DNA of 64,000 bases from Lachnospiraceae bacterium (GCA_028693165.1 JAQUVX010000006.1:1-64000); one strand, 5' to 3'. Positions 33,703-42,507 are shown, numbered from the stretch's first letter. A program made the numbers and translations. The notes: generated from the letters alone by a model not told the origin.

Positions 33703-34698
33703 TCATTTTTGCCGGATATCCCGCACCGTGTCCCGGATAATCAGCTTGTTATCCAGATAAATTCTCCGGTTATCCACGACTCCGTCCTCCAGTCTGCGAA
33801 GCAGCGCACGGGTTCCCTCCTGGGCGATCTCGCTCATGTTCCGCTCGACGGTGGTCAGACGCATACTGTTGTAGCCGGACAGATCCCAGTTATCAAAACC
33901 GATCAGCGACACGTCCTCCGGCACCTTCAGCCCGGCCTCGGCAATCGCCTCGCGGGCCCCAAAGGCCATCTCATCATTAAAGCAGAGAATCGCGGTCGGA
34001 TGATGCTCCAGAAGCACCTTCGCCCCCTGATAGCCGCTGGCGTAGCGATAGGTTCCGCCAATGACCGGGATCTCCTCCGGATTCATGCCGTGCTTGCGCA
34101 GCGAGGCCTGCCAGCCGCGGTGGCGCAGCCGGGTGGAATCGAGATTGGGGCCGCCCTCGATCACACAGATCTTTTGATGCCCGTTCTCGATCAGATAATC
34201 CATCGCCTTCTCCATCGCCTTCGCCTCGTCGGTCGTCACATTCGGCGCGTCCACAAACACCGTCCTGCAGATGACCACCATCGGAATGTTCTTCTCCATG
34301 ACCTCCTCCATGAAGGTCTGGTCCTCGCTCCGCTGGCTCAGCACGATGATTCCATCATAATAACTCGGGTTTAACGTGCCCGGTTCATGCATATCAATAC
34401 CCTTGACCACCACATTGTATTTACTTCCCACGATGCTGTAGACCCCCGTCAACACATCATGCAGTACAAAGGGTGAAGACATCTTGCTGATGGTCGAAAA
34501 ATAAAGTCCGATCACACAGGATCTGGATAATTTTAAATTGATGGCCGCCTGATTCGGCACATAGCCCATCTCTTGTGCGATCTCCAGAATCCGTTTCCGC
34601 CGGTCGTTATTCTCTCCGCCGATCCCATTCAGCGCACGCGACACGGTGGAATACGACACCCCCGCCCGCTTTGCTACATCTTTGATTGTCACCGCCAT
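33703..34698 (-). CDS. LacI-family transcriptional regulator of the pectin locus
   Basis: The 331-aa protein has an N-terminal LacI HTH (TIKDVAKRAGVSYSTVSRALNG), a hinge region near 45-60 and a periplasmic-binding-protein-like effector domain (YYDGIIVLSQR, CVIEGGPN, ILCFNDEMAFGAREAIAEAG, SLIGFDNWDLSGY, LTTVERN). It follows the GH28 gene and is probably the local regulator. Two TGCAAA-type palindromes in the divergent promoter region (39999 and 40221) are candidate operators; an unsaturated galacturonide inducer is an inference. Confidence 0.93.
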   Translation of the reverse strand: MAVTIKDVAKRAGVSYSTVSRALNGIGGENNDRRKRILEIAQEMGYVPNQAAINLKLSRSCVIGLYFSTISKMSSPFVLHDVLTGVYSIVGSKYNVVVKGIDMHEPGTLNPSYYDGIIVLSQRSEDQTFMEEVMEKNIPMVVICRTVFVDAPNVTTDEAKAMEKAMDYLIENGHQKICVIEGGPNLDSTRLRHRGWQASLRKHGMNPEEIPVIGGTYRYASGYQGAKVLLEHHPTAILCFNDEMAFGAREAIAEAGLKVPEDVSLIGFDNWDLSGYNSMRLTTVERNMSEIAQEGTRALLRRLEDGVVDNRRIYLDNKLIIRDTVRDIRQK

Positions 34699-34754
34699 AC
34701 CTGCTCATCTCCATCTTCTGCCGACCGCACGCCTTCACAATCCCCCTGTGCGGT

Positions 34755-36311
34755 CTACTCTTCCAGTCTGTCAATATGTTTCAGGATAAAAGCCTCTCCA
34801 TCCTGGCCTTCCACGCTTACGTCACGCAGCGTCAGTTCTTCAATATTCTCTGCAAAAATCCCCACTCTGGAACATGGTTCCAGTCCGTCCATCATAGCCG
34901 GCACATCGCAGCTTGGATGTTCTGCGTAGGTCACGTGGACATGCTCCATGATGACCTTTTCAATCTTCTGCTCCGGCAGGCCGTACAGATAGGCCGCCGC
35001 CACATGACAGTTTTCCGCTTCAATATTGCGAAATACCATCGTCCGGATCCTGGGCGTCCGCTCATCCACCGGAAGCGCCTCCTTGCTGCGCACATACTCC
35101 GTGTGTCCGTCCGGATCACAGAAATAAAAACAGTTGATCACAAACGGCGTCATCACATGATCCATCCGAATACGCTCAAACAGCACCCCGTCAATCACCG
35201 CCGCCTGCCCTCTTCCGCGCCGGGTCTTGATCCGCAGTCCGCGATCCGTGTGGAAAAACAGACAATCCTTCACGGTTAAGTTCTTCACGCCCCCCGCCAT
35301 CTCGCTGCCGATGGTGATCGAACCATGTCCGTCCCGCATACAGCACTGGCGGATGGTGATGTCCTCACAGGGCGTCTTGTACTTCGCTCCCATATAGATC
35401 TTGCCGGATTTGAGCGCAATGCAGTCATCTCCCAGCGAAAAATAGATCCCCACGATCTCCACATCCTTACAGGACTCCGGATCCAGTCCGTCGGTATTGG
35501 GGGAATCCTTCGGGTTTAAGACGGTCAGATCAATAAACCGCAGGTGGTCGGAGAAATACGGGTGGATGTTCCAGCTCGGGCTGTTCTGCACCCGAATCCC
35601 CTGCAATACCACATCCTCACAGTGATTTAAAAAGATCATCCGCGGACGAAATGCAATCCGTTTTTCCTTAGCATGATACCACCAATTATCCGATTTGTCA
35701 CTCGCATTTCCTTCAATCGTGCCCTGTCCGTAAATTTTCACGTGTTTTACATGCACCCCCGTGATAATTCCCGAAAACATCGGCAGCGGATTGCCCTCCC
35801 AGGTGCCCAGATTGTACTCCGATTCCTCATCATAGCTCTGGATCAGTCCCGGGAAAACCGGAAATTTCGTCCGGTCGGTTTCAGCAGAAAGCACGGCCCC
35901 CTTCACCAGCTCCAGATTCAGATCATCCTTCAAAAACAGGCTGGTGATCCGGTACGTCCCCTCCGGGATCAGCACCCGGCTCTGCTTCGGGCAGGCCATG
36001 ACCGCCGCCTGGATAAAGAGCGTGTCGTCGCAGATCCCATCGCCCTTTGCCCCGAAATCGCGGACATTGAGTGTCACAAACTCGGTGTCCGTCCTCACAG
36101 TGAGGGCCGCGCGCGCCCCGTCGCCTTCCACACGAATCTCATATTCCGTATCCGGCTTCAGGTCATAGATGCTGGTGATGACCCGCTCCGTTTTCCCGTA
36201 AAGCCGATCATTTACATAAATGTCATACGGCTGTCCGGTCTGAAAGATGCCGCCGTCTGCCAGTTCAATCGTCACACATCTTGCCGTCTTAAAAATACTG
36301 CTAACTCTCAT
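34755..36311 (-). CDS. glycoside hydrolase family 28 (polygalacturonase-like)
   Basis: The 518-aa protein has an N-terminal fibronectin-like domain (about 1-85; YDLKPDTEYEIRVEG), then a right-handed parallel beta-helix opening with LNVRDFGAKGDGICDDT. The GH28 catalytic signatures are present: NTDGLDPESC, SLGDDCIALKSG, DGHGSITIGSEM and RGLRIKTRRG. No signal peptide is seen, so it probably acts on imported oligogalacturonides or rhamnogalacturonides. ATG at 36311 with AGAGGAG upstream is chosen over a frame 8 codons longer. It lies after a terminator that separates it from the transporter genes. Confidence 0.94.
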   Translation of the reverse strand: MRVSSIFKTARCVTIELADGGIFQTGQPYDIYVNDRLYGKTERVITSIYDLKPDTEYEIRVEGDGARAALTVRTDTEFVTLNVRDFGAKGDGICDDTLFIQAAVMACPKQSRVLIPEGTYRITSLFLKDDLNLELVKGAVLSAETDRTKFPVFPGLIQSYDEESEYNLGTWEGNPLPMFSGIITGVHVKHVKIYGQGTIEGNASDKSDNWWYHAKEKRIAFRPRMIFLNHCEDVVLQGIRVQNSPSWNIHPYFSDHLRFIDLTVLNPKDSPNTDGLDPESCKDVEIVGIYFSLGDDCIALKSGKIYMGAKYKTPCEDITIRQCCMRDGHGSITIGSEMAGGVKNLTVKDCLFFHTDRGLRIKTRRGRGQAAVIDGVLFERIRMDHVMTPFVINCFYFCDPDGHTEYVRSKEALPVDERTPRIRTMVFRNIEAENCHVAAAYLYGLPEQKIEKVIMEHVHVTYAEHPSCDVPAMMDGLEPCSRVGIFAENIEELTLRDVSVEGQDGEAFILKHIDRLEE

Positions 36312-36341
36312 CGTTAAGCTCCTCTGCTCCTTCATTTTTTG

Positions 36342-36370
36342 AAAAAAGGGAACTCCAAAGCGGAGTCCCC
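36342..36370 (-). terminator. intrinsic terminator between the transporter and GH28
   Basis: On the minus strand GGGGACTCCGC pairs with GGAGTTCCC and is followed by TTTTTT. It lies 7 bp after the permease stop and 31 bp before the GH28 start, with no promoter in between, so it may act as an attenuator inside the operon. Confidence 0.85.
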
Positions 36371-36376
36371 TTGTGA

Positions 36377-37228
36377 TTAACCTTTTACGCCGCCGGCTGC
36401 GATACCGTCAATGAACGAGTCCTGCGCACAGAAGAACACAATCAGAGAAGGAATGACCGAGATCAGTGACATCGCCAGAATACGGTTCCACTGGAACCCT
36501 ACGTCACCGTCCATGGACATACGCAGGTAGATGGAGTTGGTGTATTTCGGCATATCCGATATGTAAATCAATGGTCCCATGAAGTCATTGGAGGTCCACA
36601 TGAACTGGAACAGCGCACAGGATACCAGTGACGGCTTCAGCATCGGAACAATGACATACCACAGAGTCTTGAGCGCATTGCAGCCGTCGATCTTGGCCGC
36701 CTCCTCAAGCTCCTTTGGGATACTTCTGGTAAACTGCACCAGCATGTAGACAAAATAGGTGTCCGCTGCAAACAATGACGGAATCACCAGCGGGAGATAG
36801 GAGTTTGTCCAGCCCCATTGGTTGAACATGATGTACTGCGGTGCATTCAGCACCACCTGCGGCAGAAACAGCGTTGCCATCATGAGGGCGAACAGGCTGT
36901 TCTTGCCCTTGAAGTTGAAGCGTGCGAATCCGTAGGCGGTAACCGTTGCGGAGATCAGGGTGAAGATGACCTTCGGAACCACGACCTTGTAGGTGTTGAT
37001 CATGGAGGTGAGCAGGTTAATCTTGCCGCCGTAGCTCTTAAATGCATTCTCATATCCGTCAAATACCGGGTTCTTCGGCCAGAACCATGCGCTGGTAAAG
37101 ATCTCCGAGTTGGTCTTAAAGGTAGCACCGACCATCCAGATCAGAGGATAAACCATGATGAATCCGATTGCAACCAGGACTGCATAACGCACAACCGCGC
37201 TGATCTTTGCTTTTTGTTCTCTTGTCAT
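36377..37228 (-). CDS. carbohydrate ABC transporter permease (MalG type)
   Basis: The 283-aa inner-membrane protein has six predicted membrane segments, starting at about 14-34 (VLVAIGFIMVYPLIWMVGA). The EAA loop ELEEAAKIDGCNALKTLWYVIVPMLKP contacts the ATPase. The C terminus IDGIAAGGVKG is typical of the MalG family. It is the second permease gene, 5 bp after the MalF-type gene. No ATPase gene is in the locus, so a shared MsmX-like ATPase is assumed. Confidence 0.93.
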   Translation of the reverse strand: MTREQKAKISAVVRYAVLVAIGFIMVYPLIWMVGATFKTNSEIFTSAWFWPKNPVFDGYENAFKSYGGKINLLTSMINTYKVVVPKVIFTLISATVTAYGFARFNFKGKNSLFALMMATLFLPQVVLNAPQYIMFNQWGWTNSYLPLVIPSLFAADTYFVYMLVQFTRSIPKELEEAAKIDGCNALKTLWYVIVPMLKPSLVSCALFQFMWTSNDFMGPLIYISDMPKYTNSIYLRMSMDGDVGFQWNRILAMSLISVIPSLIVFFCAQDSFIDGIAAGGVKG

Positions 37229-37233
37229 GTCTT

Positions 37234-38133
37234 CTACCTCCCATCCTCGTCAGAATAATAAACCCATTTCTTCTGGCTGATAAATGCAACTGCCGTCAGC
37301 GTCATTACAATCAGGAACAGAACCCATGCCTGAGCACTTGCCATACCCATCTTATGACGCAGGAATGCATTGTTGTAAATCAGGATCGAAATCAGGGTCG
37401 TCGCACCGTTTGGTCCGCCCTTGGTTACCAGGAACGGTCCGTTGAACTCCTGGAATGCCTGGCAGAGCTGTGTGATCAGATTGTAGAAAATGATCGGTGT
37501 GATGATCGGCACGGTAATCTTGAAAAACTGCGTCCATTTGCCGGCACCATCGATGGAAGCCGCCTCATACAAATCCTCCGACACGCCTTTCAAGGCTGCG
37601 AGGAAAATGACCATGGCGGAACCGAACTGCCACACACGCAGCAGGACGATGACGAACAATGCGCCGTTGGCACTGGCCATCCAGTTGATCTTTTCTCCTC
37701 CGAAGAAGGTGACAACCGTATTGATCAGACCATCTGTATTGAATACGGCTCTCCACAGAATCGCGATCGCAATGGAACCGCCCAGGATGGACGGGATGTA
37801 GTAAGCCGTACGGAAGAAGTTGACTCCCTTCAGCTTAAAGTTCAGAATATATGCAATGAAGAGCGCAAATGCCAGCTTCATCGGCACATCGAAGATCGCA
37901 TATTTAAAGGTTACTGCAAATGCCCTGATGATGTCATCGTTGGTAAAAATCTTCTGATAGTTCATGATACCGGTCTTTGTAATGCCAGTGAATAAATCGT
38001 AGTTTGTAAAGCTGTAATACAAAGACGATGCGAACGGATATACTTTAAATAAGCAAAATCCGATCAGCCACGGTATTACAAAAAAGAAGCCGACATTCTC
38101 TGCCATGATCTTGCTGATGCTTTTTTTCTGCAT
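37234..38133 (-). CDS. carbohydrate ABC transporter permease (MalF type)
   Basis: The 299-aa membrane protein starts with a cytoplasmic tail and a first membrane segment GFFFVIPWLIGFCLF. It has the P-domain-lacking MalF form and the EAA loop DLYEAASIDGAGKWTQFFKITVPIITP. The tail LTAVAFISQKKWVYYSDE is typical for oligosaccharide permeases such as YtcP/LplB-type or UgpA-type. It lies between the unknown 113-aa gene and the MalG-type permease. Confidence 0.93.
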   Translation of the reverse strand: MQKKSISKIMAENVGFFFVIPWLIGFCLFKVYPFASSLYYSFTNYDLFTGITKTGIMNYQKIFTNDDIIRAFAVTFKYAIFDVPMKLAFALFIAYILNFKLKGVNFFRTAYYIPSILGGSIAIAILWRAVFNTDGLINTVVTFFGGEKINWMASANGALFVIVLLRVWQFGSAMVIFLAALKGVSEDLYEAASIDGAGKWTQFFKITVPIITPIIFYNLITQLCQAFQEFNGPFLVTKGGPNGATTLISILIYNNAFLRHKMGMASAQAWVLFLIVMTLTAVAFISQKKWVYYSDEDGR

Positions 38134-38147
38134 ACGGTTACCTCCTG

Positions 38148-38489
38148 TTATCCTTGTGATAAGTGCGCCACCATGTCCTCGTATTTCTCGGACAGGATCA
38201 TGTTCCGGTCACATGCTTTGCGCAGCACGTAGGCCATCTGTTTCCGGCCGGAAGCATCCAGGAACCCATCAGGGGTTCCCTTCTCCCGGTCCATTCTCCG
38301 GATTCTCTGTAACTCCTCCCGGAGCAGATCCAGGAGTGCCTTATAATATTCAAATATCTCTTCCGACATCGCGTCGATGGTATCCACCAGAACTACCAGC
38401 TGATCCGGCTCCAGCGGTCTCTGCGCCTGAAACCAGCTCACAATCTCAGAATAATTTGCCTTGTCTTTGACGGCCGTTTTGATATCCAT
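38148..38489 (-). CDS. unknown 113-aa helical protein within the transporter operon
   Basis: This gene is not recognised. The 113-aa product has no signal or membrane segment and reads as mostly helical and charged (EEIFEYYKALLDLLREELQR, KYEDMVAHL), with a short Gly/Pro-containing turn near KGTPDGFLD. It lies 14 bp before the MalF-type permease and 88 bp after the binding-protein gene, an unusual place for an extra gene in a MalEFG-type operon. A role in regulating or assembling the transporter is possible but rests only on position. Alternative: a fortuitous insertion of an unrelated gene. Confidence 0.75.
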   Translation of the reverse strand: MDIKTAVKDKANYSEIVSWFQAQRPLEPDQLVVLVDTIDAMSEEIFEYYKALLDLLREELQRIRRMDREKGTPDGFLDASGRKQMAYVLRKACDRNMILSEKYEDMVAHLSQG

Positions 38490-38510
38490 ATTGAATCCTT
38501 TTCTTGATAG

Positions 38511-38539
38511 AAGCCGCCAAAGTTACGCCCTGGCGGCTT
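38511..38539 (-). promoter_or_regulatory. hairpin between binding-protein gene and downstream operon
   Basis: On the minus strand AAGCCGCCA pairs perfectly with TGGCGGCTT, with an 11-nt loop and no T-run after it. Such stems after a solute-binding-protein gene commonly stabilise or partly terminate the mRNA so that the binding protein is made in excess. Confidence 0.6.
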
Positions 38540-38577
38540 ATGCTCCATCATGCTGTCAAACTGTTATGCAGTAATCA

Positions 38578-39945
38578 TTAGTTGCCCATGCACTCGTTGA
38601 TGCCGTCAACCAGCTCTTTTGTTGCCTCTGCGCTGTCGATATCGCCTGCACTCAGCTTACCGAATACTTTGTAGTAAACGCCGTCCGGGTTCGCCTTCAG
38701 ATCGTTGTGCTCAAACTTGGTGTCCAGCGGGAATGGGGAGTATGCAAGCACTTTCGCATTTGCCTCTTTTACCAGTGCATTGCCAAGATCCTTCTCGTCC
38801 AGAACGCTCACACCTGCTGCGGAACACGGAATACCACGCTCCGTAGAGCAGATCTCAACGCCTTCCGGATCATTCAACAGAAAGTTGATCAGCATTGCTG
38901 CTTCCTTCGGATGAGCGGAGGTTGCTGCTACCGCCAGACCCATGGAGATCTTGGTGAAGCCGCCCGCATAATCGCCGAATTTGACGAAATCGCCGATCAC
39001 GAATTCCTGGTTCGGCTTGTTGGTAGACTCTACTACTGCCTTCTCGAACTTGCTTGCAGAAGAATCCCACTCGAAGATACCTGCGTATTTGCCGTCGATC
39101 CATTTTGCATTCTTGTCAAGCGAATCTGCCATGTCGCCGTTGATGGTTGCCAGAGTCGGGATCACGTGGCCCTGCTCCAGCTTGGTGATGAAGTCCATCG
39201 CACCCTGAATCTCTTCTGCGGTGTACTGGATCTCGCCGTCTGCCACCCACGGTTTGTTGTATACGGACTCAAGATAGTAAACCATGAAGATCATGCGGTC
39301 GTACTCGCCAAGTGCCAGCGGATAGTAATCTTCGTTGAAGGCCTTGAACGCCTCGCCTGCTGCCATCAGAGATGCCTCGTCGGTCGGAAGTGCACAGCCA
39401 ACCTCGTCGAAGGTGGTCTTGTTCCAGTAGAACAGACGTCCGGTCAGTGCTACCGGCACAGCCATCAGCTTTCCGTCAGCCTTGCACAGATCCAGAGATG
39501 CCTGCGGGAACTGCGTCAGATCCAGCACATCGGAATAATCCTCCAGGTTTGCAAAATTGGTGCCGTTGTTCGAATAAGATTCGATCCAGTTCCAGTTGAT
39601 CTGCATGACATCTGCCGCATTGCCGCCCAGGATATTTAAGGACTGCTTCTCTTCCCATCCGGTCCATGCGCCGTACTCAGGTGTCACGGTGATGTTCGGG
39701 TATTTTGCCATAAATGCTGCGATGGCTTTCTCGGTTGCCTCATGTCTGGAGTCGCCGCCCCACCAGGAAAACTTCAGTTCAACTGCCTCGTCGCTTGCGG
39801 CTGCCTCTCCGCCTGCTGCCGGTGCTGCTCCCGCTGCCGGTGCTGCATTGGTTGCTGCGGTGCTTCCGCCTCCACATGCGGTCAGAGATGCTGCGGTAAC
39901 AACTGCCATGGTCAATGCTGCTGCCTGTTTCATGCTTCTTCTCAT
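38578..39945 (-). CDS. extracellular sugar-binding lipoprotein
   Basis: The 455-aa protein starts with a lipoprotein signal peptide (MRRSMKQ, hydrophobic core, lipobox SLTAC), then an Ala/Gly-rich linker and a family 1 solute-binding domain (LKFSWWGGDSRHEATEKAIAAF, YPNITVTPEYG, VMQINWNWIESY, DWDSSASK-like EWDSSASKFEKAV, AAMLINFLLND). The two permeases and pectin hydrolases suggest an oligogalacturonide or rhamnogalacturonan fragment as ligand. A strong promoter and a LacI-type palindrome lie upstream. Confidence 0.94.
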   Translation of the reverse strand: MRRSMKQAAALTMAVVTAASLTACGGGSTAATNAAPAAGAAPAAGGEAAASDEAVELKFSWWGGDSRHEATEKAIAAFMAKYPNITVTPEYGAWTGWEEKQSLNILGGNAADVMQINWNWIESYSNNGTNFANLEDYSDVLDLTQFPQASLDLCKADGKLMAVPVALTGRLFYWNKTTFDEVGCALPTDEASLMAAGEAFKAFNEDYYPLALGEYDRMIFMVYYLESVYNKPWVADGEIQYTAEEIQGAMDFITKLEQGHVIPTLATINGDMADSLDKNAKWIDGKYAGIFEWDSSASKFEKAVVESTNKPNQEFVIGDFVKFGDYAGGFTKISMGLAVAATSAHPKEAAMLINFLLNDPEGVEICSTERGIPCSAAGVSVLDEKDLGNALVKEANAKVLAYSPFPLDTKFEHNDLKANPDGVYYKVFGKLSAGDIDSAEATKELVDGINECMGN

Positions 39946-39998
39946 AAGATTGTTCTCCCTTTCTTTCCTTTGTCACACCGTGCACGTTTTACCCGTTT

Positions 39999-40012
39999 TG
40001 CAAAGGTTTGCA
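39999..40012. promoter_or_regulatory. LacI-type operator O1
   Basis: TGCAAAGGTTTGCA is a perfect 6-bp palindrome around a central GG, matching LacI-family operators. It lies in the 5' untranslated region of the binding-protein gene, about 54 bp before its start codon. Confidence 0.65.
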
Positions 40013-40104
40013 TACATGTGACAAAAAATTATGCATTTCTGCTATTTGTAAGCAATTACAATTTTTAATATCCAGCAGTCCTACACTAGTTTGTTGATGT
40101 TTTT

Positions 40105-40133
40105 ACTATAACACCGTTCACTTTCTCTGTCAA
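40105..40133 (-). promoter_or_regulatory. promoter of the sugar ABC transporter operon
   Basis: TTGACA (40128-40133) and TATAGT (40105-40110) are 17 bp apart on the minus strand. The predicted leader of about 150 nt contains operator O1. Confidence 0.8.
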
Positions 40134-40220
40134 TTAGCTAATTCGCTTAGTTTTTATCTTTCTTTTTGTGCATTATGTCCAATTCTTTTCCCCTCTGTTT
40201 TGTGATAGAATTACCTTAAT

Positions 40221-40234
40221 TGCAAACGTTTGTA
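40221..40234. promoter_or_regulatory. LacI-type operator O2
   Basis: TGCAAACGTTTGTA is a near-perfect palindrome around CG. It lies about 10 bp downstream of a possible -10 (TAGAAT, 40206-40211; -35 poor) and just before the SD of the GH105 gene, a position suited to block transcription start. Confidence 0.7.
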
Positions 40235-40261
40235 TTTTCGTTATAGAAGGAGTTCATGAAC

Positions 40262-41398
40262 ATGGAGATTCTCGATCGTTATATCGACCAGCTGCTGGAA
40301 AAGAGCAGCCCCCAGATGCCAGTCTGGAATATTGAAAAAATCAAGCAGGGATCAAAGTCCTCCTGGAACTACATGGATGGCTGCATGATCAACGCTATTC
40401 TGGAATTGTACCATATTACAAAGAAGGAAGAATATCTGGCCTTCGCCGACAACTTCATTGATTACTTTGTGCGGGAGGACGGTTCCATCGAGTCCTACTC
40501 CCCCGAAGAATATAATCTGGACAATGTCAATGCAGGCAAAACCCTGTTCGCTCTGTACGAGCTGACCGGTAAAGAGAAATACCGCAAGGCCATCGATACC
40601 GTGTACAGCCAGCTTAAGCATCAGCCGCGCACCTCGACGGGAAACTTCTGGCACAAGATGATCTACCCGAATCAGATCTGGCTGGACGGTCTCTATATGG
40701 CGCAGCCCTTTTACATGCAGTACGAAGTGACCTATCATAATGGAGAACACTGTCTGGACAGCTACAACCAGTTCCTCCAGGTCTACCATCTGATGCGCGA
40801 TCTGCGAAACGGGCTCTACTACCACGCCTACGACGATTCCCGCCAGGCCTTCTGGTGTGACAAAGTCACCGGGCTGTCCGACAACTTCTGGCTGCGCGCG
40901 CTCGGCTGGTACGCCATGGCCCTGATCGACACCGTGGATGTGATGCCGGAAGCGACACTCGGCAAAGAGAAGCACGAGCTGATCCGCATCTACAAAGAGC
41001 TGATCGACTCCATGCTGCCCTATCAGGATGAGGCGACCGGCATGTGGTATCAGGTCGTGAACCGCGGTGGCATCAGCCCCAACTACTTAGAGACCTCCGG
41101 CTCCGCCATCTTCGCCTACGCCATCATGAAGAGCGTCCGCCTCGGCATCCTGGACGAATCCTACTTCGGCTATGGCCAAAAAGCCTTCGACGGCATCTGC
41201 GCCAACTACCTTTCCGAGAAGGACGGAGAGCTTCAGCTCGGCGGCATCTGCCTCGTGGCCGGCCTCGGAAACAAGGAGATGCGCGAAGGAACCTTCGACT
41301 ACTATATGCGTGAGCCGATCGTAAAGAACGAGGCCAAAGGCGTCGCTCCGCTGATACTGGCTTATATTGAAACCATGTTTCACGAGAACAAATTCTAA
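40262..41398 (+). CDS. GH88/GH105 unsaturated rhamnogalacturonyl/glucuronyl hydrolase
   Basis: The enzyme removes the unsaturated uronic acid from the non-reducing end of pectin lyase products. The 378-aa alpha/alpha-barrel has SSWNYMDGCMINAILELY, YNLDNVNAGKTLFALYE, QIWLDGLYMAQPFYMQYE (putative catalytic Asp), DNFWLRALGWYAMALIDTV and YLETSGSAIFAYAIMK, typical of the YteR/YesR group. No signal peptide is present, so it acts in the cytoplasm. AAGGAG is 9 bp before ATG 40262 but only 3 bp before ATG 40256; the former is chosen. It is one of only two plus-strand genes here and is divergent from the transporter. Confidence 0.93.
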   Translation: MEILDRYIDQLLEKSSPQMPVWNIEKIKQGSKSSWNYMDGCMINAILELYHITKKEEYLAFADNFIDYFVREDGSIESYSPEEYNLDNVNAGKTLFALYELTGKEKYRKAIDTVYSQLKHQPRTSTGNFWHKMIYPNQIWLDGLYMAQPFYMQYEVTYHNGEHCLDSYNQFLQVYHLMRDLRNGLYYHAYDDSRQAFWCDKVTGLSDNFWLRALGWYAMALIDTVDVMPEATLGKEKHELIRIYKELIDSMLPYQDEATGMWYQVVNRGGISPNYLETSGSAIFAYAIMKSVRLGILDESYFGYGQKAFDGICANYLSEKDGELQLGGICLVAGLGNKEMREGTFDYYMREPIVKNEAKGVAPLILAYIETMFHENKF

Positions 41399-41418
41399 AC
41401 TCCAATCAAATGGAAACG

Positions 41419-41468
41419 AAAAAGTACCACGGAAGCAGATGTCATATTCTGCCGCCGTGGTACTTTTT
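41419..41468. terminator. bidirectional intrinsic terminator
   Basis: AAAAAGTACCACGG (41419-41432) pairs with CCGTGGTACTTTTT (41455-41468), giving a T-run on both strands. It serves the convergent GH105 and YiaK-like genes. Confidence 0.9.
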
Positions 41469-41490
41469 GATTGTCTCATCACACAAGGCA

Positions 41491-42507
41491 TCATGCCTTC
41501 GCCAAAATCTTCTCCCAGGTTCCTTCCAGAACCGGTACGCCCTCCGCCTCGGCCTTCGCGCGCTTCTCAAGAATCGACTGACCCGGAATGCGGATCTCGG
41601 TTCCGGAGCCATCCGGCTCGCTCGCCAGATATGCCGCCTCTGCTTCTTCCAGAAGCTGGTCTGCCTGATCCGGGTCTGCCACCGCCGCGCAGTTGATTGC
41701 AATAAACATCTGGCAGTGCCCGGCCTCCGCACCATTTTCAGCCCGTGCCTCACTCACCTTCGGCGTACTCATGCCAAGGCTGCTCACCACGCAGGCAAAA
41801 TCCATGACCATGGCAAATGCGCTGCCCTTCCAGTACCCCGTCGGAAGCAGACGCTTCGTCCGCAGCACCGTCTCCGGGTCTGTCGTCAGATTGCCGTCCT
41901 CATCCCAGCCGCAGGGCATCGGCATCTGTTCGCCCTTCTGCTTTGCCACTTCCAGTTTTCCGTTCGCGAATTGGCTCATCGCCATATCGACCATGACCGG
42001 CCCACGCTTGCCCGGAACCGCGATCACGATCGGATTGTTGCCCATGCGGACATCCTTCGCTCCCCAGACCGGCATGTTGCCGCCCGTGTTGCTCCAGCAG
42101 ATTCCGATCATCCCGGCCTCCGCCGCCTGCCAGCCAAAGCGCCCCGGTCTCATCCAGTGATTCGAGTTGCGCAGAGACACACAGCCAATCCCGTGAACCT
42201 TCGCCATCTCCACAGCCCGGTTCATCGCCTCCTCCGCATTCAGAGGGCCAAATCCAAATCCGCCGTCCCAGACTTCCAATCCGCCAAAGCCCGACACCTT
42301 CGTCATGGCTCCATCCAGCCGGATCACGCCGGACTTCACCTCATCCACCAGCCTTGGAAAGCGATTCGCGCCATGGGTTGCACTGCCGTCCATCGTATTC
42401 TCCGTCACGATCTGCGCCAGCCGCCGCGCCCGAACCTCGTCGCACCCGGCCTTCCCCAGCGCCCGCTCCATCACCGTTTCCATTTCCTGTTTCGCGATAT
42501 ACAGCAT
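41491..42507 (-). CDS. yiaK: YiaK-like 2,3-diketo-L-gulonate reductase (Ldh_2 family)
   Basis: The 338-aa protein belongs to the malate/L-lactate dehydrogenase-like NAD(P)H oxidoreductases. It follows E. coli YiaK closely in THGANRFPRLVDEV, VSLRNSNHWMRPGRFGWQAAE, GICWSNTGGNMPVWGAKDVRMGNNP, MVDMAMSQFANGKLEV, LPTGYWKGSAFAMVMD and QMFIAIN. YiaK reduces 2,3-diketo-L-gulonate to 3-dehydro-L-gulonate. Here it may process a keto-uronate intermediate of pectin breakdown, which is an inference from the neighbourhood. The start has GGAGG 10 bp upstream. Confidence 0.85.
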   Translation of the reverse strand: MLYIAKQEMETVMERALGKAGCDEVRARRLAQIVTENTMDGSATHGANRFPRLVDEVKSGVIRLDGAMTKVSGFGGLEVWDGGFGFGPLNAEEAMNRAVEMAKVHGIGCVSLRNSNHWMRPGRFGWQAAEAGMIGICWSNTGGNMPVWGAKDVRMGNNPIVIAVPGKRGPVMVDMAMSQFANGKLEVAKQKGEQMPMPCGWDEDGNLTTDPETVLRTKRLLPTGYWKGSAFAMVMDFACVVSSLGMSTPKVSEARAENGAEAGHCQMFIAINCAAVADPDQADQLLEEAEAAYLASEPDGSGTEIRIPGQSILEKRAKAEAEGVPVLEGTWEKILAKA

